Source: Takakia lepidozioides
Lineage: Eukaryota > Streptophyta > Takakiopsida > Takakiales > Takakiaceae
DNA: 60,000 bases
Direction of reading: 5' to 3'
Assembly: GCA_030704615.1 (NCBI GenBank)
Contig: CM060731.1
Span: forward strand, 22,446,001 to 22,506,000
How positions within the stretch are numbered: the first letter of the stretch is position 1; each line of letters starts with the position of its first letter. This document shows, piece by piece, positions 32,533 through 43,899 of this stretch. A program made the position numbers and the translations under genes. Under the pieces are notes generated by a model that saw only the letters and a program-made list of their open reading frames with translations, was not told the DNA's origin and ran no database searches.

Positions 32533-35500
32533 TTGTACTCATAAGACGTTGTTTGCCGTAGCCTTGTGGCCATTGACCCCGCGCCCAGTTTGAGCGGGAA
32601 CAAAAGGGACAGAACCTACCTCTGTCAGGGGCTGACGTTGGTAGTAAGACTTACCTCCATATAAAGAATTAATCCGGGTTTTCCAGATATCCTCTAGAAA
32701 TCCCTTCACACAAGCATCAATCTGCTGTGTGTGATTTGCCCAAAAACTAGGCCTCAGGAGGGCCTGGGCTTTTGGCTCAGCCTCGAGACTTTCAAAGTTG
32801 GTAAACAGGGGTACAGGCACAATTCCCTTAATAGATTTGAAGAGAGCGTCTCTTTGGTGAGAGAACCCCGGACAGTGTATCAGAAAATGAATACTGTCTT
32901 CAGATTGCCCACACAACGGGCAATTGCACTCTCCCTTTCCTCTCTGCTTCTGTTTGCTGTTCAAAGGTAGGCTTCCTGCCCTGAGTTTAAATTTCAGTCT
33001 AGTGCCGAGAGTGGGTAGACCCTTGAGGTCATCCAAGATGTCCTCCCCCATGTCACAGACTGGAAACAAGTTCAGGGAAGTTTTCTGCCTAACTTCATTT
33101 TCATCAGACAATCTCATGGCAACAGACATGGCTGAGGACACTACAGCCTCTAAGTCAGATTTATCCAGCAGGGTCAAGACTTGCGGATCCAGGTCCAGGT
33201 CCTTGAGGATCTCTTCTACTCTCTTCTGCCAGGACTTAGCCTGTTTGACAGGGCGGTCCTGTTTCCAAGATATAGAGTTGATTAACTTAGGATATCTGGT
33301 GTTGGGCATATGTTGCAGCTGACCCCACCATCTGACCTTGAATTCATCTCGTCGGGAGCTTAAGGACGGAATGCCAAACTCACCCCGAACAGCCACATTG
33401 GCTGTTTTGGAGCATGCTGACATACACTCCTTAAGCACCCCCACTTGAATGGATTCTAGAGACTTAGCCTGGTTGGAGTTATCAACCCATATAGCAGATC
33501 CGTACTCCAAGGCAGGTCTAATAACGTGACAAAGCATGGTTTTCTTAACCTCAGAGTTGACCCCTCTGCAGTGGAAAAATTTAGTGAGCCCCAGAGCTTT
33601 GCCCTTGCCAGTTTGAACAACTTTCCGGATATGTGCATCCCAATTACAATTGGAGGAGAACTCAATGCCCAGGTAAGTGTAGGAAGGGAGGACCGGGATC
33701 TCTTGGCTACCCCACTGCCACTTAAGATCACTTCCTCCCTCTCCTCTGTCGTTGAATGCTACCACTGCACATTTGCTGACATTAGCCTCTAGCCCCCAAA
33801 GATCAAAGTATCTCTTCGCGCAATCAATCAACTCCTGGAGATTGGTTGGAGTCTCCCCTATGCCTGCGAAGTCATCCGCAAACATAAGGGCTGGTATGGT
33901 GGTATCACCCACCCTTAACCCAAATCCCTCACTTTCCACATCCTCGAGGAGTTGATTGATGAAAACATTGAAGAGCAGAGGGGAGAGAGTACATCCTTGA
34001 GCTACACCTTGGTCTATGTCAAAGAAGTTGGACTTCTGTCCGTTAACAGTGACACAGCTTTTGGTGTGAGCATACAAGTTGTGGACAACTCTCCACATCT
34101 TTCCCTTGATCCCACAAGACCAGAGGTGGAACCATAGGCCATCCCTGTGTCATAAGCCTTTTTGACATCCAGGAAAAAGACATAAGTGGGTTTCCCTTCT
34201 TTTTTCCTTCCCTGGATAATCTGGCTTAGAGTGAAGATATGATCCACACAGCCCCTGTTTCGCCGAAAGCCAGCTTGGCCTTCGTGGAAACAACCTCTAG
34301 ACTCCAGATCAACCTCGAGACGAGTACTTATAACTCTGCAGAATGTCTTGCCAACAGCATTGAGGAGCGTGATGCCACGGTAGTTCCCCGGTTCTTCTCT
34401 GTCACCCTTCTTGTATAGATTGACAATGACCCCCTGTCGCCAGCGAAAGGGGATCATTTCAGTCTTCCAGATAAGGTTAAAGAGGAGAACTAGGGCCTCT
34501 ATCATGGGATCGCCACCGTGCTTGATAAGCTCGTTGACAATACCATCAGGTCCACTAGCTTTATATCCATTTAAATGTTCAATTGCTTCCACAATCTCAG
34601 AAGAACTAATGGGAGCATTATAAGCCATTGAAATATACTCCAGTTCATCAGGGCTGTTTTGAATCATAGGAACAGTTTTTCCAACTGTGTCCCTCCATTC
34701 AGCAGAAGACCCCTCACTGTTAGACCTAGAAGTTCTGCCAAGGATACTGTAGTGAGTTTCAAAGGTTTTGACAATGTCAACCGATGAAGTCACCACTGCA
34801 CCTTTAGTAGTCTTCAGCGCTTGTACTTGCTGACCGTTTTTCGGTTTGTACAAACGTTGAAGGGCCAACCAGAATTTCTTGTCATTACCACCATGGTGGT
34901 TTGAGTTTATTTCACTGTATAACTTGTCCCAGTATAATTTCTTCTGAGACCTAACAAGCTGATTGATATCTTTACGGAGCTGGTAGTACCTCGCCCACAA
35001 TTCTCTGTTGGTTTCCAAATTGCAGCACTCTTTATAGAGGGCTCGTCTCTCAGCTATCTTGAGTTTAATCTCATTAGTCCACCAATTAACTGCTCTACCG
35101 CAGACAATTAGTTTCCTCCCAATGATCTTGTCAGCCACGGAGGAAACGAAACTCTCCCAAGAGTCCACTGCTCTTTCGACTTCATTTCTTGCGTTAACAG
35201 AGCGTGACTGAAGTTCTTGGAGGGATTGGACAAAATGAGGGAGAGCCTCTTGCAAGGCCTGGACGTACTCAGCCTTGACCTCCTCATTGTGGAATTTTTC
35301 TATGCGCCACTTCCGAATCGAACGTTTCACAGATCTCTTGGTGGTGGGAAAACACCTTTTGATCTCAGTCCAAACCAGGAAGTGGTCAGAGGTACCAATA
35401 TCAGTTCTGTCGATCAACACATTGGCACACTGGGGTAACAAAATTTTGTCCATTATGATATAGTCCACAATGGAACGTTCCCCAGTTTGGGGTTTCTCAC

Positions 35501-36304
35501 GAGTCCACTGCACTTGGTCACCTCTTGTCCTGTTATTCAAGGTCAAAAGCTGAAGCTCTTCTAGACAGTTAATTAACCGTCTGCCATTAGAATTCAGCTC
35601 GTCCTCACCAAAAGGTCCAATGATATCGTCTTGATGGATCCCTTTGCCCACCCGGGCATTGAAGTCCCCCAATAGTACCACCTGACCTTTGGCAAGGAAC
35701 GAAGCACAGTCCAGCTTTACATCTTCGAAGGCCTTGTCTGCGTCAGCAACTAAGGGTCCCCTCTGTGGGCATGTAAACACAACCAACAAAGAGGTCCTTT
35801 GTACTCATGCCGTCCTTCAAATTCAGTTTTAGCCAGATACTATGCTCGTACCTCAAACCCTTGTTGATAATTTCACAATTGTCAAACAAGAAATCACGGA
35901 CAAAGAATCCAACCCCTTTTTGACCGCGTTTGGCAGAGGCTGCCTTGAGAGTACACATCTTACCTGCCCATTTATAACCAATGACATCTCCAACCAGTTT
36001 ATCCGACGTTTCCCATGTTTCTTGCCCAGCACAGATATGAATATCATTAGTCCGAAGAACTTGTCCCACTTCAAGTTGTTTCCTTTGGTTGGTCAACCCT
36101 GAGAAGTTGTTGAAAGTGGCCAGCCGCAAGCCAGCCCTTTGCGTGTGAATTGTTTGTCGTCTAGGTAGCTTGTGATTGCTCCTGGACGGCCAACCGTTCT
36201 GCAAAGGGGGGACAGTTACCCCATGTATAGATTTTGCTCGTCTTGTGTAAACTTTGAGAATTGGTAAGCCATTCAGGGTACCAAATCTTTCAGTTACACG
36301 ACAG
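32533..36304 (-). mobile_element. APE-type LINE (non-LTR retrotransposon), 3.8 kb
   Basis: A minus-strand element with apurinic-type endonuclease, reverse transcriptase and a C-terminal zinc motif, flanked by a 10-bp target duplication AGGTAACAGA. Its 3' end reads CTTATGAGTACAA with no poly(A) tail. There is only ~100 bp before the endonuclease, so ORF1 is missing (5' truncation) or the clade lacks it. It split the OSB-module array. RT motif C is FADD, as in many LINEs. The clade is not determined; L1 and RTE are the usual plant LINEs, and L1 normally ends in poly(A). Confidence 0.92.
32539..36204 (-). pseudogene. LINE endonuclease-reverse transcriptase, two frameshifts
   Basis: Part 1 (36204-35743) has the first endonuclease motifs (LRLATFNNFSG, AGQETWE). 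Part 2 (35789-34014) has LLGDFNARVGKG, SIVDYIIMDKI and GTSDHFLVW, the endonuclease core, then RT motifs LYKKGDREEPGNYRGITLLN, GFRRNRGCVDHIFTL and FFLDVKKAYDT. A deletion of about five bases near 34145 shifts the frame, and part 3 (34098-32539) continues with MWRVVHNLYAHTKSCV, GCTLSPLLFNVFIN, ALMFADDFAG and a C-terminal CNCPLCGQSEDSIHFLIHC zinc motif. The first shift lies near 35755. The whole protein would be about 1200 residues. It is dead but young. Confidence 0.92.
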
Positions 36305-36314
36305 AGGTAACAGA
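36305..36314. repeat. LINE target-site duplication, right copy
   Basis: AGGTAACAGA, immediately followed by the first half-exon of OSB-like module 4. Confidence 0.88.
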
Positions 36315-36710
36315 GATGAGGAGAAGCTGTGGAATGAATACTTTTCTGGCCCCAGTCAATGGTGGGACAACCGAGGCAAAAAGGTGAATGCCTGTTAGAT
36401 TACAGAGAGTAGCAGTCAGCATAGGAACTAGTGTGATAAGCTGAGTTGGGTGTTTCCTAGAACAAATGTAGGCTGTCATTGTCAGCTGCTAGCAGCAAGG
36501 CAAGGATGAATGCATGATTTGTGCAGAGGCATGGATAGCTGAAGGAGCAGGGATAGAGTGTGGGTCCAGATTCATCCAAGAGGGCCAGATTCCAAGCACA
36601 AGATTACCTATGATTCCCTGTGGATCAATAGCTACAAGAATCTTGCATGGGTAGATGGTCAACTGGAAGCCGCAGCAGCAGCGGCACAATTGATAAAATC
36701 AGGCACTGCT
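36307..36710 (+). CDS. OSB-like PDF-motif module 4 (two exons)
   Basis: First half ending at 36383: DEEKLWNEYFSGPSQWWDNR with a Gly for Asp. Second half from 36570: IHPRGPDSKHKITYDSLW, where Phe of PDF is Ser. The module begins directly at the LINE insertion point, so the LINE sits at the acceptor side of this module. Confidence 0.65.
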
Positions 36711-36879
36711 AATCAAGGCACCTTCTTCAACACATTTCACCCTGTTTTTCCCTCTTATCAGAATTGGCCCTAAATTTCCATGTTGAATTCTGCAAGTTAG
36801 CTGGTTGAGTGAATCTAGTTTGGAGTGACTTTGACACGATACTGCCAATGTGACAACAGGAAAGTATCCAAAAACAGGT

Positions 36880-37146
36880 AACAGAGATGAGGAGAAGCTG
36901 CGGAACAAATACTTTTCTGACCCCAGTCAATGGTGGGACAACCGAGGCAAAAAGGTGAATGCCTGTTAGATTACAGTGAGTAGCGGACGAATTCAGCATA
37001 GGAACTAGTGTGATAAGCTGAGTTGGGTGTTTCCTGGAACAAATGTAGGCTGTCATTGTCAGCTGCTAGCAACAAGGCAAGGATGAATGCATGACTTGTG
37101 CAGAGGCATAGATAGCTGAAGGAGCAGGGATAGAGTGTGGGTCCAG
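36880..37146 (+). CDS. OSB-like PDF-motif module 5, first half-exon and intron
   Basis: The first half-exon ends at 36954 (DEEKLRNKYFSDPSQWWDNR, then AAG|GTGAAT). The intron of ~190 bp runs to the GTCCAG acceptor at 37146. The second half of the module is the beginning of the PPR exon. Confidence 0.65.
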
Positions 37147-39768
37147 ATTCATCCAAGAGGACCAGATTTCAAGCACAAGATTACCTATGATTCCCTGTGG
37201 ATCATTAGCTACAAGAAACCTGCATGGGTAGATGGTCAACTAAAGGCAGCAGCTGCAGCGGCACAGTTGATAAAATCAGGCACCTCAACCATGACCACAG
37301 CTTCTGAAAGAGGATCAAGAGAGGGAGTCCATAATGTCTCTTCTGGTTCTTCTGGGCATGTGAAGGTGCTTTGTGAGGCAGGCAGACTGAAAGAGGCTCT
37401 ACAGACTTTAACCCAAGGAGGCATTTCAGCAGATTCAGATACATATGTCTGTCTCTTGCTTACGTGCATCAAGATGAAAGGTCTGGAAGCTGGAAAGCAG
37501 GTGCACACTCACATTATCCAAAGTGGATTCACGCCAAGTGTTTTTCTCCTCAACACCCTCGTCAACATGTATGTTAAGTGCGGGAGCATCATGAATGCTC
37601 ACCAAGTGTTCAACGGAATGCCTCAACGATCTTTGATCACGTGGAATATAATGTTGGCAGGATTTACCAAGCATGGGTGTGGTAGGAATGCTTTGGAGAC
37701 CTATGAGCAAATGCTGCGCGAAGGGGTGAAGCCCAACCACGTCACATTTGTGTGCATTTGCAATGCATGTGCAAGCCTGGCAGCTCTGGAAAAGGGCAAA
37801 GAGGTCCATGGCGACATTGTCAGAGCTGGAATTGTACCAACTGTCATTCTGAACAATACTCTCGTGGACATGTATGCAAAATGTGGGTGCATCGAGGATG
37901 CAAAGGGAGTGTTCGACAGTATGGCTGAACGAAATGTGGTGTCGTGGAGTGCGATGATTGCAGGATATGCACAGCAAGGCCGCGGGATGGAGGCTTTGGA
38001 GACCTATGAGCAAATGATGTGCGAAGGGGTGAAGCCCAACCACATAACGTTTGTTTGCATTTGCAATGCGTGTGCAAGCCTGGCAGCCCTGGAAAAGAGC
38101 AAAGAGGTGCATGCTGACATCATCAAAGCTGGAATTGTACCAAATGTCACTCTGAACACTGCCCTGGTGGACATGTATGCCAAATGTGGGAGCATTGAGG
38201 ATGCAAAGGGAGTGTTCAACAATATGGCTGAACGAGATGTGGTGTCGTGGAGTGCAATGATTGCAGGATATGCACAGCAAGGGCGCGGGATGGAGGCTTT
38301 GGAGACCTACGAGCAAATGATGTGCAAAGGGGTGAAGCCCAACCACATCACGTTTGTTTGTGTTTGCAATGCGTATGCAAGCCTGGGATCCCTGGAAAAG
38401 GGGAAAGAGGTCCATGGTGACATCGTCAAAGCTGGAATTGTACCAAATGTCATTCTGAACACTGCCCTGGTGGACATGTATGCCAAATGTGGGAGCATTA
38501 AGGATGCAAAGGCAGTTTTCAACAATATGGCTGAACGAAATGTGGTGTCGTGGAGCGCGATGATTGCAGGGTATGCACAGCAGGGACGTGGGGTGGAGGC
38601 TTTGGAGACCTATGAGCAAATGATGGGGGAAGGGGTGAAGCCCAACCACATCACGTTTGTGTGTGTTTGCAATGCGTGTGCAAGCCTGGCAGCTCTGGAA
38701 AAGGGCAAAGAGGTCCATGGCGACATTGTCAGAGCTGGAATTGGACCCGATGTCATTCTGAACAATGCCCTCGTGGACATGTATGCCAAATGTGGGTGCA
38801 TTGAGCATGCGAAGGGAGTGTTCGACAATATGGCTGAACGAAATGTGGTGTCGTGGAACGCGATGATCGCAGGATATGCCCAGCATGGTTGTCATAGGGA
38901 GGTCCTGCAACTATTTGAAGGAATGCAAAAGAACGGCTTGAAGCCGGACAGTGTCACCTTTATATGTCTTCTCTCTGCATGCAGCCACACTGGCTTACTG
39001 AATGAAGGAAGACGCTACTTTGATTTCCTGAGTCAAGATCATGGTGTCACTCCGACAGTAAAGCACTTTGGCTGTATGGTGGACCTTCTTGGACGTGCGG
39101 GACAACTGGATGAGGCAGTGGAACTGATTAATAAGATGCCAATCAATCCAGATGTTGTGGTGTGGAAGGCCTTGCTTGGTGCCTGCAGAATCCATGGCAA
39201 TGTGGAGATGGCTGAACGTGCGGCAACATCTATCCTCAAGTGGGATGAACATGATGCCGAGACTTATGTGTTGCTATCAAACATCTATGCTGCAGCTGGC
39301 AGGTGGGATGATACTGCAAAGGTGAGAAGAATGATGAAGGTCAGAGGGGTTACAAAGGAGCCAGGTCGCTGCTGCATTGAGGTTGGTAACAGGGTGCACA
39401 CCTTCGTTGCAGATGACAAGTTGCATCCCAGAATTAAGGAAATCCATGCTGAGCTGAGAAGATTGTCTGGGCTGATGAAGGAGGCGGGGTATGTGCCTGA
39501 CACGCGCTTTGTATTGCATGATGTGGGGGAGGAGGAAAAGAAATTTTCTCTTTGCCACCACAGTGAGAAGCTGGCCATTGGTTTTGGGCTGATCAGCACG
39601 ACCCCTAGGACGCCTCTCCGTCTCATTAAGAATCTTCGAGTGTGCGGTGACTGCCACACCTCCACCAAATTCATCTCAAAGATTGTTGGCCGAGCAATTG
39701 TTGTACGGGACGCCAACCGCTTTCACCACTTTGAAGATGGGATTTGTTCTTGTGGGGATTACTGGTGA
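37147..39768 (+). CDS. Chimeric exon: OSB PDF half-motif fused to PLS-class PPR protein with E and DYW domains
   Basis: From the CAG acceptor the exon reads IHPRGPDQ-type text (here IHPRGPDFKHKITYDSLW), AWVDGQLKAAAAAAQLIKS, then without any stop enters MTTASERGSREGV (37291) and a PPR protein to 39768. There are about 15-16 PPR repeats in P-L-S order, including four near-identical 101-residue PLS triplets, then E/E+ motifs and a complete DYW domain: HSEKLAIGFGL (catalytic His-x-Glu), CGDCHTSTKF (zinc) and the terminal CGDYW. DYW-PPR proteins edit C to U in organelle RNA. Counted from 37291 the protein has no transit peptide, so targeting may come from the upstream exons. The catalytic residues look intact. 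Alternative: translation from 37291 alone, with the in-frame join being accidental. Confidence 0.85.
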   Translation: MHPRGPDFKHKITYDSLWIISYKKPAWVDGQLKAAAAAAQLIKSGTSTMTTASERGSREGVHNVSSGSSGHVKVLCEAGRLKEALQTLTQGGISADSDTYVCLLLTCIKMKGLEAGKQVHTHIIQSGFTPSVFLLNTLVNMYVKCGSIMNAHQVFNGMPQRSLITWNIMLAGFTKHGCGRNALETYEQMLREGVKPNHVTFVCICNACASLAALEKGKEVHGDIVRAGIVPTVILNNTLVDMYAKCGCIEDAKGVFDSMAERNVVSWSAMIAGYAQQGRGMEALETYEQMMCEGVKPNHITFVCICNACASLAALEKSKEVHADIIKAGIVPNVTLNTALVDMYAKCGSIEDAKGVFNNMAERDVVSWSAMIAGYAQQGRGMEALETYEQMMCKGVKPNHITFVCVCNAYASLGSLEKGKEVHGDIVKAGIVPNVILNTALVDMYAKCGSIKDAKAVFNNMAERNVVSWSAMIAGYAQQGRGVEALETYEQMMGEGVKPNHITFVCVCNACASLAALEKGKEVHGDIVRAGIGPDVILNNALVDMYAKCGCIEHAKGVFDNMAERNVVSWNAMIAGYAQHGCHREVLQLFEGMQKNGLKPDSVTFICLLSACSHTGLLNEGRRYFDFLSQDHGVTPTVKHFGCMVDLLGRAGQLDEAVELINKMPINPDVVVWKALLGACRIHGNVEMAERAATSILKWDEHDAETYVLLSNIYAAAGRWDDTAKVRRMMKVRGVTKEPGRCCIEVGNRVHTFVADDKLHPRIKEIHAELRRLSGLMKEAGYVPDTRFVLHDVGEEEKKFSLCHHSEKLAIGFGLISTTPRTPLRLIKNLRVCGDCHTSTKFISKIVGRAIVVRDANRFHHFEDGICSCGDYW
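37680..38891 (+). repeat. Four 303-bp tandem coding repeats in the PPR gene
   Basis: The word ALETYEQM recurs with exact 303-nt spacing (near 37690, 37993, 38296 and 38599), and the DNA between is nearly identical. Each unit is one P-L-S triplet (101 residues). Small differences fall at the positions of the PPR code and in the turn residues. Confidence 0.93.
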
Positions 39769-41255
39769 AAGGATGTTTTCTTGGAAAGATGCGAGTTTCT
39801 TGCTTCATTCATTGATCTGTGTAGCTACTCGGATCATCCACCATTTCCTGAGAGTATTGACCATGATGTACTGTTGAGTGAATTTCCTGTGGCATATCCA
39901 CGGGAAATGATAGTGGGGTCTACCCGGCATAGGTGGGAAGTAAGCCCATAATTGCACTTGACTGAAGGGGTGATATTTGACTGATTCTGGTGAGAAATCA
40001 GAGTGCTGTCCTAATTCTGGATTTGGGTGGTGGAGCTGCTCCTAAGCTTGAAGATGGAAGTGAATACGAATTTTAATGAGCTTGATAAGAGGGGCTGCCC
40101 TGTGCACAAGTTTGTTCAGCATCTTACATTTGGAGATGTTTGTTTGTTTCTTGTGGTGCGGCTTTGGATGGAGCCCTTGACGAACTTGCATGAATATTGT
40201 CAAAAGCTAGCCTTAACCCACCAAGATCCAATCCCATGGTGGCTGCTTGAAAGTTCATATAGTGATTGTAAGGGTATTTGGGTATGTTGTTATTGCTTGA
40301 TGCAGCTTGACTCCCTCACACTATAACATCGGTTTGTGCTGCATGTTGGAGTTCAAGGTTGGGGGACAGAGGCCACCCACTTCAGAACACAATCGCTACA
40401 GTTGGAGACCAGATTTGGGAGCATGTATGAAACAACTGTGCATAGTTTCATGCAACAATAAGCGATACTGCTAGTGTCCACCGAAGCAGGTCCCATATCG
40501 CTGGTGTGACTCCCAGTGTTCTCAGTAACTACTTGAGCTGCCAATCTCAAACACGCCGAAAAACTCTCCTGAAATCCCTTTCAAGAAAAGTGAGGTCTTT
40601 TTCTCTTGCTTCTAGTAACCGTCCAACATCCCAAAAACGAAGCTTTTGGTCCGTCATGTTGGTTCAATTAATATCAATAAAGTTACACCCAACTAAGGGA
40701 TAACTTATGTGAATAATGAGAGGAAGATATATGTATTGCTCCTCCTTTAGTTGTGAGGGCACAGTCGAGCCGTGGTGCGATGCTCAATTGTTGCGCAAAG
40801 GGTTGGGATTCTAGTTTCCTTGATGCAAGTTTTGGGATAAAGTAAGCATATATGAATAATGCCCCCCAAGTTTGCGTGGGCTCTATCCATTAGAGGATGG
40901 TCCAGGAATTAAAAAGGGGGGATATATAGTAAGCTACACAAGGATTTGAAGACATAACCGTTGTGTAAGGGGGTAAGAAAAAAGACAGTAGGAAGGCGAT
41001 AGCCATTAAACGGGGAATGGTCAGGTGCCAAATTGGGGTAAGCAGAGTACATGTGCCACGTTGCTAGGGGTGACATGTGGGGGCAACCTCTAGAAGGTCC
41101 CCCACCGCTTGAGGGGGTCGCGTCGCCCTGAGAGGGTATATAAAGGAAAAGCGCGCTCTCTCTTACTACTTACTAAGTTAGTACCTACTTTAGTTGGCTT
41201 TGCACACGTAGGGCCCCAAAAAACCCGCAAACATGAACGGGGAATGCTAGATTGT
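39769..41255. other. No gene recognised; TATA-like element near 41137
   Basis: 3' flank of the PPR gene followed by non-coding DNA. A strong TATA box (GGGTATATAAAGGAAAAG, near 41135-41152) precedes a pyrimidine-rich start-like stretch, but the following frames have no recognisable protein. It may be the promoter of a decayed LTR. Confidence 0.4.
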
Positions 41256-42822
41256 GAGCCTGCTCACGCGAGCCCAGGCTCACGTGAGACAGCAAGGCTC
41301 ACGCCACGTCACGTTTTAAAAAAAAACATACTACACCTATTTCCGCGGAATGTGCCTATTTCCGCATTTCGAATCTCCAAAGTCCACCCATCCAGGACTC
41401 CACCTTTATCATCCGTCGCTCATATACCATCCAGCGGAATTATATCATCCATCGCTCATCTATCATCCATCGCACCACTCCCTAGTGCGAAAGAGAATGG
41501 AGAGAAATATAAGTGGACATCATGCAATGGCTGCAGACATTCTATCCCAGGAGAACTTGCTCGCTCATAGAACTTTGGCGCTCACTCACTCAGGGAAGAC
41601 GACTAGCATCTATGTAAATACGGACTTCATTTCGCTTCACATCCCTCAAGGAAGTCCACGCTCAAGGAAGTTCGTATGTACACACGCGTGCCATGTTCCG
41701 GCACCGATGCCAGTTGTCGAAGACACCGTTTGGTCCTTGCCAAACTCCACGCAAAGAAGCAGAAAAGCTTCACGAGGAACAAGATGCTCTGAAATGCTGC
41801 AAGTTGCGACAGTAACAATACAATGTTTAGCCTACACCAGGAGGACTCCTTTCTTATGAACCAGGAGTGTGTTGTGGTGTGCATCAACGCACACCACTTC
41901 CAATTGCAGAAACCAGATGCCATGAAAAGACATAGGGTTTAGGGGGTTGGAAGGGGAAGATCACCAACTGGCATCGCCTGGAATGGATGAGAGACGGGGC
42001 TCTAGACGGCGTGCGCCAACACACATCACTTCTTCCTTGGCTTCATTGTTGATATGCATCTGCAACCGCTGCTAGGTGTTGAAGACCAACGTCCGTTCCT
42101 TGCCAAATGCACACGAATGGAAGCAAAAAGGCTTCACGAGGCAACAAGATACTCTGACATGTTGGTCACATGTGCTGGAGGAGGGGGTGGTGGAGCTGAT
42201 GGGCATAGAGGAGGAGGAAGTTGCCTTGACTGCATGTGGTCCAGAAAACTTAAGAAACAGTCGAGGTTATCATTGAGATATGATGTGTGAATTTCTGAAT
42301 GTGTGTAAGTGGAAGCATGGGTGTAAACAAGGAAATACATCCTGAAATTCACACATTCATATAGGCTTGGGCTTGGTGCCACAACGTGTCCTATCCTTAG
42401 AAAAACGTTTGAGGTTACTGCAGCCCCAGTCCAAATCAGAAAAGAAGGATTTTTTTTTTTTTTTATTTTTTTGGTGGGTTGACGGGCCTGTAAAACACGC
42501 ACACCAAACCCCCCCCCCCCCCCCCCCCCGAAATAAATAAATTAAAAAACAAATCTTTTTTTTTTCTTTTTTTTTCTGATTTTGAAGTCATGGGAGTCTT
42601 CTTTCATCACGGGGTCTTCTTTCTTCGTACTGTTTCTTCACGGTTATAGGTCCCTCGGGAATATGCACCCTTTTTCCCCCACCCCCACCTGTCCTTTGAC
42701 ATCTGCTGACGTGGTGGACGCTCACGTTTACGTGGCGTGAACGTGGGCTCATGCCACGTCACGGTGCTTGAGCCTGGGCTCACACAACGTCAGCCAAGCG
42801 TGAGCCTACTCACGCGCTAACT
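41256..42822. repeat. Possible inverted-repeat-bounded element (GGCTCACG-rich ends)
   Basis: The left end has TGAGCCTGCTCACGCGAGCC and CAGGCTCACG; the right end has the complement (TGAGCCTGGGCTCACAC, GCGTGAGCCTACTCACGCGC). The ends also share CACGCCACGTCACG. In between, two diverged direct copies (from about 41707 and 42062) share TTGCCAAA-type and GGCTTCACGAGG words. No transposase seen. Confidence 0.4.
42509..42529. repeat. Homopolymer run of 21 C
   Basis: An uninterrupted C run next to A- and T-rich low-complexity DNA (42449-42475, 42550-42575). The length may be affected by sequencing. Confidence 0.9.
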
Positions 42823-43899
42823 TCTCTCAACATGAACCATACATAGATATATTAATTAACCCCTAAGCGCCCGCGCGGCCCGAAACGGGCCCCCAGCCAA
42901 CTTCGGCATATGTGATTTTGCGAGATCTGTTTCAATTTCAAAAACAAAATTTGCCTAAGAAGACGTCACATGTGAGGAACAGGTGTGCAAAGCGGATTGG
43001 GTAGTTGTTAGGTTTAGGGATCCTTCGATCGAAGCAGCAGGGGGTCGGCGGTTGCTGCTTTCCGCGGTACAAGGCTTATCTCACACCAGTGTGAGAATGA
43101 GCCATATAGTGTACCATCCACACAATGGGGGTCAACTATATGATGTGGCATGCTGATTAGACATGGTGTGAGAAATGTTACTGGGCTTCTTTTACACTAG
43201 TGCGGATTATGCCACATTGGTAGGACACGTGGATAAAGGGACTCAGATCAACTGTATGACTATGCGTGTTGACCAAGGTTTGTCTCATAGCAGTGTAGTT
43301 TGTCTTACAGCAGTGTGGAGTAAGTCACTTTGTCAGTACACGTAGATGTGTGAGAATGACAGGTGACAAGTATGGATGATTTAGCTCATATGAGCAAGTA
43401 TGGATGATGGATGATGGATGATTTAGCTCATATTTGTGTTGGGCAAGAGACATGGAAGAGATGGGGCAAGAGACATGCATAGTCTAGGATATTTCGGACA
43501 ATATTATAGAGAGGTCCTGGGCCTCGTGAAGTATCTCGAATGTGTGAGAAATCATGTTGCATGACTGTGACGGTATATATAACTATGACTAGACGTGTCA
43601 CACTCTTTATATTTCAAAGTTTGTTATGTTTATATATGTATGCATGTTGTGCATGTATGTGTAATAGACTGTGTATTGGTTAGTGTATAGTGACTTAGTC
43701 ATGTTATAATGAGGAGGTCTTAGGTTCTTGAGTGTATTGTTTAGTAATGTGTGGGATGGTGTGCGGTCAACCATTGACCTGGGATGGGGGGGATCAGCGG
43801 TCAATGCATATTTCAAATTTTGAATTTTTGAACCGCCAAAATTTAAAATTTAAAATTTGAGTTTGAATTTTGAATCTGAATTTTGGATTTTGAATTTCG
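42823..43899. other. No gene recognised
   Basis: Contains palindromic CTCACACCAGTGTGAG (43081-43096) and related words near 43160, 43290 and 43310, and an A/T-rich tract near 43810-43880. No coding signal. Confidence 0.4.

Noticed and set aside
37435-38910. Minus-strand open frame of 491 codons across the PPR gene
   Set aside because: It is the complement of the 303-bp PPR repeats; unit length divisible by three and absence of stops make it open by chance. The plus frame has clear PPR and DYW motifs.
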